Below are positions 1 through 7,900 of a DNA stretch of 10,140 nucleotides, in pieces; the first letter of the stretch is position 1; every line of letters starts with the position of its first letter. The stretch comes from Oscillospiraceae bacterium (GTDB lineage Bacteria; Bacillota; Clostridia; UBA1381): the NCBI GenBank assembly GCA_015068545.1, contig SVKH01000051.1, forward strand, positions 1 to 10,140, in the 5' to 3' direction. Made by a program: the position numbers and the translations under genes. The notes under the pieces are model-generated. The model did no database searches. It was not told the origin of the DNA and saw only the letters and a list, made by a program, of their open reading frames with translations.

Positions 1-1
1 C

Positions 2-316
2 CCAAACATCATCGAAATGGCGCAAAGTATGGGTGCATCGCCTATGCAGATTATTTTGAAGGTTATGATTCCCGAAAGCGTACCATCGCTTATCTCTAAT
101 GCGACTATCGCCATTACCACAATCCTTGGCTATACCGCAATGAGTGGTATTATCGGTGGCGGTGGCTTGGGAAAAATTGCAATCAATTACGGCTATTACC
201 GATATAAGTATCTTGTTATGATTATTGCGGTTATTATCCTGATTCTTTTGGTACAGCTTTTCCAAAGTATCGGAACACACCTTGCAACAAAATGTGACAA
301 GAGAATAAAGAAATAA
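2..316 (+). CDS. metI: Methionine ABC transporter permease MetI, C-terminal part (cut by window start)
   Basis: This is the last 104 residues of an inner-membrane permease of the MetI type, which with the ATPase MetN and the binding lipoprotein MetQ imports methionine. The open frame runs off the left edge, so the start and roughly the first half of the usual 215-220 residues are missing. What is seen: the EAA-type cytoplasmic loop that contacts the ATPase (EMAQSMGASPMQIILKV, then a conserved Pro), a glycine-rich stretch (SGIIGGGGLGKIAINYGYYR) typical of MetI, and a last hydrophobic helix (YLVMIIAVIILILLVQLF) before a basic tail. The frame ends in TAA at 314-316. Family identity is from established motifs; methionine as substrate is inferred, since related permeases for D-methionine or similar solutes look alike. 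Confidence 0.9.
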   Translation, partial: PNIIEMAQSMGASPMQIILKVMIPESVPSLISNATIAITTILGYTAMSGIIGGGGLGKIAINYGYYRYKYLVMIIAVIILILLVQLFQSIGTHLATKCDKRIKK

Positions 317-464
317 AAAAGCTTTCGATAAAAACTATGCTTGTGATCGTAGGATTAGCGATTTTGTTTTTCTGGAAATTGCAAGACAAAAGTGGTAATT
401 CCCCACATAATAAGAAAGCATTAAAATTGGAGATGTAATATTTGATATGGCACTAAATGTTTAG
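313..464 (+). pseudogene. Possible remnant of the binding-protein gene (metQ-like) after metI
   Basis: Directly after metI, a frame overlapping its stop reads like a signal peptide: basic KKLSIKT, then hydrophobic MLVIVGLAILFFW, then a polar linker. There is no ATG at the expected place. The codon at 313-315 is ATA, and a single G-to-A change at 315 would turn an ATGA stop/start overlap into the present ATAA. The first real ATG is at 337-339, without a visible ribosome binding site, and gives only 33 residues (337-438). A -1 shift near 426 would extend the frame to a TAG at 462-464. No lipobox cysteine is seen, so a working MetQ lipoprotein is unlikely. In met operons metQ commonly follows metI, which is the basis of the inference. 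It could instead be a small real membrane peptide or chance. Confidence 0.3.
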
Positions 465-491
465 TCACATCAATTTACATCCCCTATTTTT
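427..491. terminator. Imperfect hairpin with T-run between convergent metI and the LRR gene
   Basis: Arms 429-438 (GGAGATGTAA) and 475-484 (TTACATCCCC) pair with one mismatch. Inside them TTGAT (442-446) pairs with ATCAA (469-473), and ACTA (452-455) with TAGT (462-465), around a six-base loop. On the + strand the arm is followed by TATTTTTA, terminator-like for metI. On the - strand the trailing T-run is weaker. The stem is interrupted, so this is a moderate call. Confidence 0.45.
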
Positions 492-2763
492 ATTGTAAGA
501 ACAACTTTTCTGCTTCGCAAGCAGAGCTCATAGCAGATAGGTTATCCCAAACCATTACTTTTACATCAGTATATGTTTCAAAAGTTTCATACACCATCTG
601 CGGTCTGCAGATATCCGCAAATACCTCCACAAGACTATCCCCATTATATACTGCTACAACAAGCTGTTTTCCTGCACAGCTATCATCTGTAACAACAGAG
701 ATTATTGTCCCATCTGCGTATATTCCGCTAGCGTTTCTGTCCATGTAAATAATATCAGCTTCAAGAAGGTCTTCATTGTTTTCTTCTATTTCGACTTCTT
801 CCCATTCACTTTCTGTGCCTGAATAGTATACTTCTCCCAGTCTTACACCCATATTAAATGCGTTCATAGAAATCTTTTTCACACTTGCAGGAATAACAAC
901 ACAATTAAGCCTTCTACACTCACTGAACGTGTTTCTGCCAATATTTTCTATACCTTCAGGAATAATCACCGACACTAACTTGATACATTCGTCAAAGGCA
1001 CAATCTGCAATACTTTTTGTATCCGGCTTAATGCGACAAGAGCCATTTATTTTTTCGTTTCCTCTTATCAGGTGATTATCTATATAAAGTACATCATCTG
1101 CCCAGTTGGAAGAATCGTTGTAATACTCTGTATTATAAAAAGCCTCTGCTCCAATAACTTTTACTCCTTCAGGAATCTGAATAGAGCCCAGTCCTATGCA
1201 GTCGCAAAATGCACGGGCACCTATTTGAGTGACATCATCAGGAATGACGATTGACGTAAGTCCTTCACATTTATAAAAGGCTCTGCCACCAATTTCAGTC
1301 ACTTCGCGAGGAATGGTGATTGATTCAAGAGAAGTACAGTTTGCAAATGCTCCCGGACCAATTTTGGTGATACTCTCAGGAAATATGACAGAGACCAGCT
1401 TTGTGCACCATTCAAAAGCGCTGTTTCCTATCTGGGTGATACTCTCAGGGATTTGGACACTCGTAAGTCCTGTGTCGTAAAAAGTTCCGTCAAGCTCATT
1501 GACTTTTTTTCCTATCTTAGCGGAAGTCAACTCCCAACAGCACGCAAAGCAATATGTGCCCAAACTCTCCACACTGTCCGGAATTGCTACCGACTTCAGC
1601 TTTTTACAGCTGTAAAAAGCGTTATCCCCTATTTGCTTTAAACCCTCGGACATAGTGATACTTTCTAGCTTTCTACACCCTTTGAAAGCCTCAGCGCCTA
1701 TACTCTCTACGTTACTACCTAATATAACTGAGATCACTCCCGGGAAGGAATAAAATGCCTTTTCTCCTATATTATTGATGCAATCCGGTACAGTATATTC
1801 TCCTGTGCGACCTTTAGGGAAGGATACTAATGTCTTTTTGTCCTTACTACATAGAACTCCGTCTATGGTTGTGTAGCTTTGATTATTCTCGTCAACTTCA
1901 AATTCTATTAACTTTCCAGTTTCCAAAAAAGCATCAGTATTTATGGAAGTAATGCCACTTCCTATTGTAACCTTTTCCAGTCGTGTATTATTGGCAAAAA
2001 CTTCACTTTCTAAAGATGAAACTCCGTTTCCTATACTAGCTGTTGTGACATACGGACAATTAGAAAAAGCACCTGCTCCAACGACAGTTACACTATCCGG
2101 TATTGTAATTGATGTCAGACCATCACATCCCATAAAAGCATCTTCACCTATCGCTTTAACTCCTTTTGGGATGTTGATTTCGGTAAGTAGAGCACAATCG
2201 AGAAATGCTCTAGCACCTATTATCTCCACACTGTCCGGTATTTCAACTGAGGTTATGTCACAATAACCTAGCGCAGAGTTAGCTATATACTTTGTTCCCT
2301 GTTTTATGCGACACGCTCCTTCTATATCCATATCCGCAATCATTAGGTAATTCCCTATATAGAATAAGTCATTTTCCCAGTTGGATTCATTTGCATATAT
2401 GGCGGTGTACATAAAGGAAGAGTTTGCTACATCCTTTATACCGTCAGGAATAATCACACTCGCTAAATTTGTGCACCGGTAAAAAGCTTCATTTTTAATA
2501 GCTTTAACGCTGTCAGGGATTACTACCGAAGTGATTCCTTCACATTTATAGAAGGCATATCCCCCAATAACCGTCACCGGCATTCCTCCTATTTTTTCGG
2601 GTATTATTATATCTCCTGATGCAGTGTTATCACACTTTACTATGGTAACTTCACCTTCGGTCACATTATAGGTGTATATATCGTATGTTTCGGCAAATAC
2701 CATATTTATATTAAACAGCAATATGATTACACTAGCTACGAAAAGTAAAAATACTTTTTTCAT
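490..2763 (-). CDS. Secreted BspA-like leucine-rich repeat protein (LRR_5 type)
   Basis: A 757-residue extracellular protein. Residues 1-24 are a signal peptide with a basic start, a hydrophobic core and likely cleavage after VFA. Residues of about 45-645 form roughly 22 repeats of about 23 residues with the pattern VxxIGxxAFxxCxxLxSVxIPxS, the hallmark of the BspA/LRR_5 family, known for surface or secreted proteins that bind host or bacterial surfaces. Three longer insertions break the array, near repeats 3, 9 and 19; the first and third resemble each other. A YSGTESEWEEV linker follows at about 645-677, then an 80-residue non-repeat domain (678-757) containing VKVMVWDNLSAM. I see no LPXTG, SLH or choline-binding anchor, so attachment is unknown. 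An in-frame ATG lies seven codons upstream (2784), but GGAGGTT directly precedes the ATG at 2763, and the signal peptide starts there. The ligand cannot be told from sequence. Confidence 0.9.
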   Translation of the reverse strand: MKKVFLLFVASVIILLFNINMVFAETYDIYTYNVTEGEVTIVKCDNTASGDIIIPEKIGGMPVTVIGGYAFYKCEGITSVVIPDSVKAIKNEAFYRCTNLASVIIPDGIKDVANSSFMYTAIYANESNWENDLFYIGNYLMIADMDIEGACRIKQGTKYIANSALGYCDITSVEIPDSVEIIGARAFLDCALLTEINIPKGVKAIGEDAFMGCDGLTSITIPDSVTVVGAGAFSNCPYVTTASIGNGVSSLESEVFANNTRLEKVTIGSGITSINTDAFLETGKLIEFEVDENNQSYTTIDGVLCSKDKKTLVSFPKGRTGEYTVPDCINNIGEKAFYSFPGVISVILGSNVESIGAEAFKGCRKLESITMSEGLKQIGDNAFYSCKKLKSVAIPDSVESLGTYCFACCWELTSAKIGKKVNELDGTFYDTGLTSVQIPESITQIGNSAFEWCTKLVSVIFPESITKIGPGAFANCTSLESITIPREVTEIGGRAFYKCEGLTSIVIPDDVTQIGARAFCDCIGLGSIQIPEGVKVIGAEAFYNTEYYNDSSNWADDVLYIDNHLIRGNEKINGSCRIKPDTKSIADCAFDECIKLVSVIIPEGIENIGRNTFSECRRLNCVVIPASVKKISMNAFNMGVRLGEVYYSGTESEWEEVEIEENNEDLLEADIIYMDRNASGIYADGTIISVVTDDSCAGKQLVVAVYNGDSLVEVFADICRPQMVYETFETYTDVKVMVWDNLSAMSSACEAEKLFLQ

Positions 2764-2766
2764 CAG

Positions 2767-2773
2767 AACCTCC
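2767..2773 (-). promoter_or_regulatory. Ribosome binding site fixing the start of the LRR gene
   Basis: On the - strand the sequence reads GGAGGTT, with the GGAGG core (2769-2773) five bases before the ATG at 2761-2763. It overlaps the upstream in-frame ATG (2782-2784) reading frame, so that longer start would place the Shine-Dalgarno inside the gene. This supports the shorter product, which begins MKKVFLL. Confidence 0.85.
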
Positions 2774-2794
2774 ATTTTATTCAAAGTAGTAAAT

Positions 2795-2918
2795 CATGCT
2801 CAAAAATAAAGAGATGTACTAAAATGTTGTAGATTTGACAAAACAAAACTAATAAGTTTTCCAGATGGCTTACTTGTGTATGCCCAGCGGTTCGTTTTGT
2901 TCGATATACGCATTTCCT
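2795..2918. repeat. Palindromic element, copy 1 (degenerate, AT-rich)
   Basis: This copy is recognisable by alignment with copies 2 and 3: CTCAAAA at 2799, ACTAAAAT at 2818, the apical stem GGCTTAC (2867-2873) with GTATGCC (2878-2884), and the distal stem ATTTGACAA (2833-2841) with TTGTTCGAT (2897-2905). Many C and G positions of the other copies are T and A here, yet eight of nine distal pairs and six of seven apical pairs remain. It lies just upstream of the LRR gene and probably contains or borders that gene's promoter, though I could not place one with confidence. Confidence 0.7.
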
Positions 2919-3040
2919 TATACTCAAAAGGGATGCGATAAAATAGCGCAGATTGACCGAGACGAACACTTAGTGGACACCCGACGGCGTTCGCGTGTAC
3001 TCCGAGTGGTGAGTATCGTTCGGTATGTGCCCTTTTTCCT
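2919..3040. repeat. Palindromic element, copy 2
   Basis: The distal stem is ATTGACCGA (2952-2960) with TCGTTCGGT (3016-3024), pairing at eight of nine positions including two G-T pairs. The apical stem GGCGTTC (2986-2992) with GTACTCC (2997-3003) pairs at five of seven positions around the loop GCGT. The right terminal arm seen in copy 3 is replaced by a GTGCCCTTTTTCCTCA junction into copy 3. Confidence 0.8.
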
Positions 3041-3168
3041 CATACTCAAAAGGGATGCGATAAAATAGCGCAGATTGGGCGAGACGAACACTTAGTGGAC
3101 ACCCGACGGCGTACGCGTGTACGCCGAGTGGTGAGTATCGCTCAATATGTGCATTTTAGCGCATCCCT
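3041..3168. repeat. Palindromic element, copy 3 (most complete)
   Basis: Terminal arms at 3051-3066 (AGGGATGCGATAAAAT) and 3153-3168 (ATTTTAGCGCATCCCT) are complementary at 15 of 16 positions. The distal stem ATTGGGCGA (3074-3082) pairs fully with TCGCTCAAT (3138-3146), counting one G-T pair. The apical stem GGCGTAC (3108-3114) pairs perfectly with GTACGCC (3119-3125) around GCGT. The left half has about 13 extra unpaired bases (GACGAACACTTAG region). It ends four bases from the guaB stop codon, so in the guaB mRNA it would form a large 3' hairpin. Confidence 0.8.
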
Positions 3169-3172
3169 AATT

Positions 3173-4642
3173 TTATGCTTCGGTGTGGAAACTATAATTT
3201 GGTGCTTCCTTTGTGATGTAAATATCGTGCGGATGACTTTCCTTTAGTCCGGCACCGGTGATTCTTACAAACTTACCTCTTTCCTTAAGGTCCGGAATAG
3301 TTTTTGTTCCGCAGTAACCCATACCTGCACGAAGACCACCAAGAAGCTGGAATATAGTGTCAGATACGGTGCCCTTGTAAGGAACACGACCTTCTACACC
3401 CTCCGGAACAAGCTTTTTGGAGCCTGTTTGGAAGTATCTGTCCTTTGAACCTGATTCCATAGCAGCTATCGAACCCATTCCACGGTAAACCTTGAAACGT
3501 CTGCCCTGATATATTTCAAATTCTCCAGGACTTTCTTCACAGCCTGCAAGAAGACTACCCATCATAACTACGTCAGCACCTGCCGCAATAGCCTTGGGAA
3601 TATCTCCGGAATACTTAAGACCACCGTCTGCGATTACCGGAATACCGTACTTTTTAGCTACTTCTGCAACATCATAGATAGCTGTAACCTGCGGACAACC
3701 GATACCTGCCACGACTCTTGTTGTACAGATAGAACCAGGTCCGATACCTACCTTAACGCAGTCTGCACCAGCTTTGATTAGGGCTTCTGCCGCTTCGCCA
3801 GTAGCAATGTTACCCGCTATTAACTGAATTTCAGGGTAAGCAGATTTAACCTGAACAATTTTATCAAGAATATTTTTTGAATGTCCGTGAGCAGAGTCAA
3901 GTACAAGCACGTCAACGCCTGCGTTAACAAGAGCATCTACTCTGTCCATAATATCGTTTGTAACACCAATTGCCGCACCGCACAAAAGTCTGCCCTTTTC
4001 GTCCTTTGCCGCATTCGGGTACTTAACTGCTTTTTCTATATCTTTTATAGTGATAAGGCCCTTTAGGTGATTTTCTTCATCTACCAAAGGAAGCTTCTCT
4101 ATCTTATGCTTGCTCAAAATCTTCTGAGCCTCTTCCAAGGTTGTGCCGACAGGAGCAGTGATAAGGTTTTCACTTGTCATAGCTTCTGATATCTTTTTAC
4201 CCTCAAAATCTGTTTCAAATTTAAGGTCTCGGTTTGTGATGATACCTATTAAGATGTTGTTTTCGTCACAAATAGGCACACCGGAAATCCTGTATCTGTG
4301 CATTAAATCATCAGCATCTTTAAGAGTATGGTCTTTTGTAAGACTGAACGGATTTGTTATAACGCCGTTTTCGCTACGCTTAACCTTGTCCACTTCTAAT
4401 GCCTGTTGCTCTATTGTCATGTTTTTGTGGATGATGCCTATGCCACCTTCACGAGCCATAGCGATGGCCATTTCTGCCTCTGTTACAGTATCCATGGCAG
4501 AACTCATCAGTGGAATTCTAAGCTTGATGGTTTTGGTAAGATTGGTTTCCAGCTCGATCATATTAGGAGTAACGTCCGATTCCTGTGGAAGCAGAAGCAC
4601 GTCATCATATGTCAAGCCTTCTTTAGCGAACTTTTCGGTCAT
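3173..4642 (-). CDS. guaB: Inosine-5'-monophosphate dehydrogenase
   Basis: A cytosolic enzyme of 489 residues that oxidises IMP to XMP with NAD+, the committed step to guanine nucleotides. Full family length. Visible: the N-terminal LTYDDVLLLPQ signature (10-20); a two-CBS regulatory (Bateman) module at about 95-205 that in the family binds purine nucleotides; the active-site loop GPGSICTTRV with catalytic Cys306; the IMP phosphate-binding stretch ADGGLKYSGDIPKAIAAGAD (338-357) and YRGMGS (386-391); and the catalytic flap EGRVPYKG (417-424). The start is placed at 4642 rather than the in-frame ATG at 4663, because a GGAGG lies nine bases before it and the longer start would put that site inside the gene. 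It stands alone, with its own promoter and a palindromic element directly after its stop. Confidence 0.97.
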   Translation of the reverse strand: MTEKFAKEGLTYDDVLLLPQESDVTPNMIELETNLTKTIKLRIPLMSSAMDTVTEAEMAIAMAREGGIGIIHKNMTIEQQALEVDKVKRSENGVITNPFSLTKDHTLKDADDLMHRYRISGVPICDENNILIGIITNRDLKFETDFEGKKISEAMTSENLITAPVGTTLEEAQKILSKHKIEKLPLVDEENHLKGLITIKDIEKAVKYPNAAKDEKGRLLCGAAIGVTNDIMDRVDALVNAGVDVLVLDSAHGHSKNILDKIVQVKSAYPEIQLIAGNIATGEAAEALIKAGADCVKVGIGPGSICTTRVVAGIGCPQVTAIYDVAEVAKKYGIPVIADGGLKYSGDIPKAIAAGADVVMMGSLLAGCEESPGEFEIYQGRRFKVYRGMGSIAAMESGSKDRYFQTGSKKLVPEGVEGRVPYKGTVSDTIFQLLGGLRAGMGYCGTKTIPDLKERGKFVRITGAGLKESHPHDIYITKEAPNYSFHTEA

Positions 4643-4651
4643 ATCATTATT

Positions 4652-4656
4652 CCTCC
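4652..4656 (-). promoter_or_regulatory. Ribosome binding site fixing the guaB start
   Basis: The - strand reads CGGAGGAATAATGATATG. GGAGG is nine bases from the ATG at 4640-4642. A nearer ATG in another frame hits TGA after two codons. The site excludes the start at 4663. Confidence 0.8.
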
Positions 4657-4682
4657 GTTTCATACTTTATGATATTTTTTCT

Positions 4683-4711
4683 ATTTTACCAAATATATAG
4701 GAATATTTCAA
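4683..4711 (-). promoter_or_regulatory. guaB promoter, sigma-A type with extended -10
   Basis: On the - strand: -35 TTGAAA (4706-4711), a 17-base spacer, and -10 TAAAAT (4683-4688) preceded by TGG, which fits the extended -10 TGn motif. The expected transcript start is near 4676, giving a leader of about 35 bases, too short for a riboswitch. Confidence 0.75.
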
Positions 4712-4740
4712 GACCTTTTTTAATATATTTTAAATTTTCT

Positions 4741-4793
4741 CATTAAGTTTACAGTATTATTATTCCACAATACAACATCTTAATGATTTTTTT
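4741..4793 (+). terminator. Hairpin followed by seven Ts in the guaB/4934 divergent region
   Basis: CATTAAG (4741-4747) pairs with CTTAATG (4779-4785), and inside it GTATT (4754-4758) pairs with AATAC (4769-4773). One base later comes TTTTTTT (4787-4793). Read on the + strand this has the shape of a weak intrinsic terminator, but no + strand gene lies upstream of it. It may block antisense transcription from the guaB side, end a short RNA, or be chance in AT-rich DNA. Confidence 0.3.
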
Positions 4794-4874
4794 GCAAGAG
4801 GCCTTGAGGTTTCATGAATTTGTGTCATTCTCATACCGACATCTTTTTAATTTTTACGATTATCAGCTTGGAAT

Positions 4875-4903
4875 TTGACAAACACCTCCGTAGATGATAG
4901 AAT
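4875..4903 (+). promoter_or_regulatory. Promoter of the 1003-residue secreted protein gene
   Basis: A perfect -35 TTGACA (4875-4880), a 17-base spacer, and -10 TAGAAT (4898-4903), one base from consensus. The transcript should start near 4910, leaving a leader of about 24 bases with AGGAGG (4922-4927) six bases before the ATG. The near-consensus signals predict strong, simple expression. Confidence 0.85.
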
Positions 4904-4933
4904 GGATTTATTATAGTTAACAGGAGGAAGAAA

Positions 4934-7900
4934 ATGCGAAACACCAAGAAGATTATTTCACTACTTATTGCATTAGCTATGCTTACCGCGGGAATTACAA
5001 TACCGGTATCTGCTGCAACAAATACACCTTTATTCCTTATTCGGGATACGATAGACAGTTATAAATCCGGAATTTCTGTAACAGGAACAGGGTATGGAAA
5101 TTCAATCCCCCTTATTAACGGAGTTTGGGAAACTTCTGCAATTTTGGGCGGAACAGGCAGTCTTAATTCCTACGGCACCTATACATTGGGATTCACCGGG
5201 AGGAATACTGTGATAGGCCTTACTCCTTCCACAGAATCAGACGGTAATCAATGTGTATTGAATCTTACCAAGGATATAGAAAATGCCGAAAATTATACAT
5301 ACTCTGTGGATATGAAGATGAATAATAATCTGGCGGGCATCAGACTTGCGAATACCCTTGTTGACAATATATACTACGAGCTTGCACTAACTACTGATGA
5401 TTCTAGCAGTCAGGCAAGATTTTCCAAGGTGAGAAATGCGCTGTATGATACTCCTATTCACCCAGAGGACTTTTTGTATGTGGATTACAGCGAAAGTAAA
5501 AGCATATCACCAGATCACTGGCTAACACTTTCTCTATCTAAAAAGGAGAATACCTTTTACTGGTTAGTTTCTGACAAAACAACAGGACAGACTTTGTTTA
5601 ACGGTTCATACGAGGATGCATCTCCCTTCTTCAAAGGTATCGGCAAACTCCAGTTATTCTCCTGCTGTGTCGGCAATAGTCCCGACCTGACTCTATTTGA
5701 TAATGTATATGCAAAGAAGCTTGGTTCTGTGCTGTACAAAGCTGACGGCGACACCACTATTGAGGTATCCTGGATAAATAGTGGTAACAAGGCTCCAATA
5801 ATCGCTACTGCTGATTATGACGAGCAGGACAGATTATTGGAAGTGGAAACCTTTGACAATGTTATTCTGGATAACAGTATATCCGATGGAGAAATAGGAT
5901 ACCTTTTCTGCAAAGCACCATTTAACTCATCGGCAGCTTATAAAAAACTGTTTATATGGGATTCACAAACCATGCAACCGTACTTCGACACACCAACATT
6001 TGAATCAGCAGAATTGGCACCATATAACGTTCCCGCAGAATATTACGTTCACCAATTTAACAGAGCTACAACATTTATTAAAGGCGGTGGAATACTATTC
6101 ACTAATGGCGAAACAATAGACGTTTCACCAGATGCCAAATTGTACATAAATGAATATGAATATACTGCACAAGAAATATCCGACGAAATACTTGATAAGT
6201 TCCTCGGTAATGCTCAGGGAAACATTTGCTTTAAAAAGTCTACACTAAGCTCTTCTCAGTATGACAGAATATATATAGACTACTATATTGTGGGTACCGT
6301 AAACTCGGTAATCTATGCTGACGATAAAACAACAGTGACCTTCACTCCTGTAGCTGATGATTCGATCAGTCCTGAACTAAACATAACAGCCCCTATAACG
6401 ATAACCGTTACAGATACGGCAATTGAAGACGGCCTGTCAAATATCTATGCAGAAAGAAACAGTAGACAAATAAGCCTTAACCAGCTATGCGATAACGATA
6501 TTATAGCCGTTTACACAAACTATGAAGCTTTGGTAAACTCAACAGACTATACTATTACTAATCCTGCTGAAATGACCGTTCTTGCTACAAATAAAACCAT
6601 CCAAGGAATGGTTGTTGATTACGATAACGATCTTGGAACATACACAGTAGGAGAAACCACATACAAATATGTAGGATTTGATTTTAATTCAACACAACGC
6701 GAGCTGTTCATTGCTACAACGTACGATCTAGTGCTTGACCCGTTCGGCAGAATCGTGGACGGTACAGTTGTTGTTATCCTCAATAAATTCGCTATAATAG
6801 AAAGAACAAGCACAAGTGGAGAAGAAAAGGTAACACTTCTTCTTGAAGATGGTACAACAGCTACTTACGAAATCAGTGCCAGAGGCAACCTAAACTCTGC
6901 ATCTGCAGTTGACGCTTTCATTATGAATGTAGGCAACAAAAAACCTCCTCAAGACCGCGTAGTAACATACAAGATTAGGTCTGACAATACCGTTGTCTTG
7001 AATACTCTTGACGCAAATAGCAGAACAAACCTTGTCGACAAGGAATACAATCCTAACACATGTAAGCTTGGTTCAGTGACGATTACTGACGAAGTTAAGA
7101 TGATTGACGCATCAAATTATGTCAGAAACATTAGCGAATATTCTAAGTTCGATGCAAGCGAACTTAAGCCTAAAGTTCAATACACAGCCTATGCCTACAA
7201 GACAGGTGACGTTTATAGCTTTATAATCTTATCAGCTCTCGGCAAGACATTTACAGAAGATTCAAGATTCGCAGTTGTCACAAGGACCCCATCAAACAAG
7301 ATCTATGATGGTGCTAGTTGCATGGGCACTGAAGTCCTTTATAAGGGCGAACATATAACATTGTACTGGGATACAACCGTAGCTCCCACGCACACCGACG
7401 GTACACCTATCAACGAAGGTGATGTGATGTTCTTTACAACAGATGCTGATGGTTATGTGTCTGATTCTTACAAGATTTACGACAGACAAGATGCTGTGTT
7501 TTCCAGCACAATCCCTGAATCAGAAATAGATATAACAGCTTGGTCAGAAGGATTTGCCGATAGCACAGCAAACATTCAGCTTGTTAACGGTGTTGTTACA
7601 GAAGTTACGGGCAGCTCTATCACCTTCGGTGTGATTGAAAATGGCGTAATCGACGGCAACACATATGATGATCCAACAGGTACAAAGGGTATGTACACGT
7701 TCGGTATTACAGATGAATGTAATGCGTACATGTTTGACGGTGCAGACGGTTCTCCAAGAGACTATCAAAAATACTCTACAACATACTCTTTGGATATCGT
7801 AGGCTCTGATCTCATTGAACAAGTAGTTGACGGAGTAGTTCAAGATTGTGTATATGATGTAGCTACATCCACAATCCACAATGCAGTAGCAATGATAGTT

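Larger units (their letters stand above)
2795..3168. repeat. Tandem array of three palindromic elements, about 122-124 bp each
   Basis: This fills the 409-base gap between guaB and the LRR gene. The three copies start at about 2795 (CATGCTC), 2919 (TATACTC) and 3041 (CATACTC). Copies 2 and 3 match at 104 of 112 positions (2919-3030 against 3041-3152). Copy 1 aligns along its length but has drifted towards A and T. Each copy folds back on itself: a 9-bp distal stem and a 7-bp apical stem with a four-base loop. Only copy 3 has its full right terminal arm. The left end of the array (2810-2825) and its right end (3153-3168) are inverted repeats of each other at 13 of 16 positions. The short reading frames across it differ between copies and lack ribosome binding sites, so I treat it as non-coding. 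The pattern fits a MITE or REP-like mobile palindrome; I do not recognise a named family. Confidence 0.85.

Noticed and set aside
1943..2266. 107-codon open frame opposite the LRR gene
   Set aside because: It is an antisense shadow created by the 69-base repeat periodicity, without a start signal.
2764..2920. Promoter for the LRR gene
   Set aside because: Candidates on the - strand (TTGTCA with TACATC, TTGAGC with TAAAAT) are either poor at -10 or would start the transcript inside or beyond the ribosome binding site; none is good enough to annotate.
2781..3068. Short open frames across the repeat array (62 and 67 codons)
   Set aside because: They run through the palindromic copies on both strands, are not kept in frame from copy to copy (periods of 124 and 122), and lack ribosome binding sites.
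2795..3168. CRISPR array
   Set aside because: The units are about 122 bp, nearly identical along their whole length without variable spacers, and only three in number.
4143..4700. 185-codon open frame opposite guaB
   Set aside because: It is a shadow of guaB's coding bias; the guaB frame has all family motifs and its own promoter and ribosome binding site.
4643..4933. Purine or other riboswitch upstream of guaB
   Set aside because: The mapped promoter leaves a leader of only about 35 bases, and no conserved aptamer sequence is visible in the rest of the gap.
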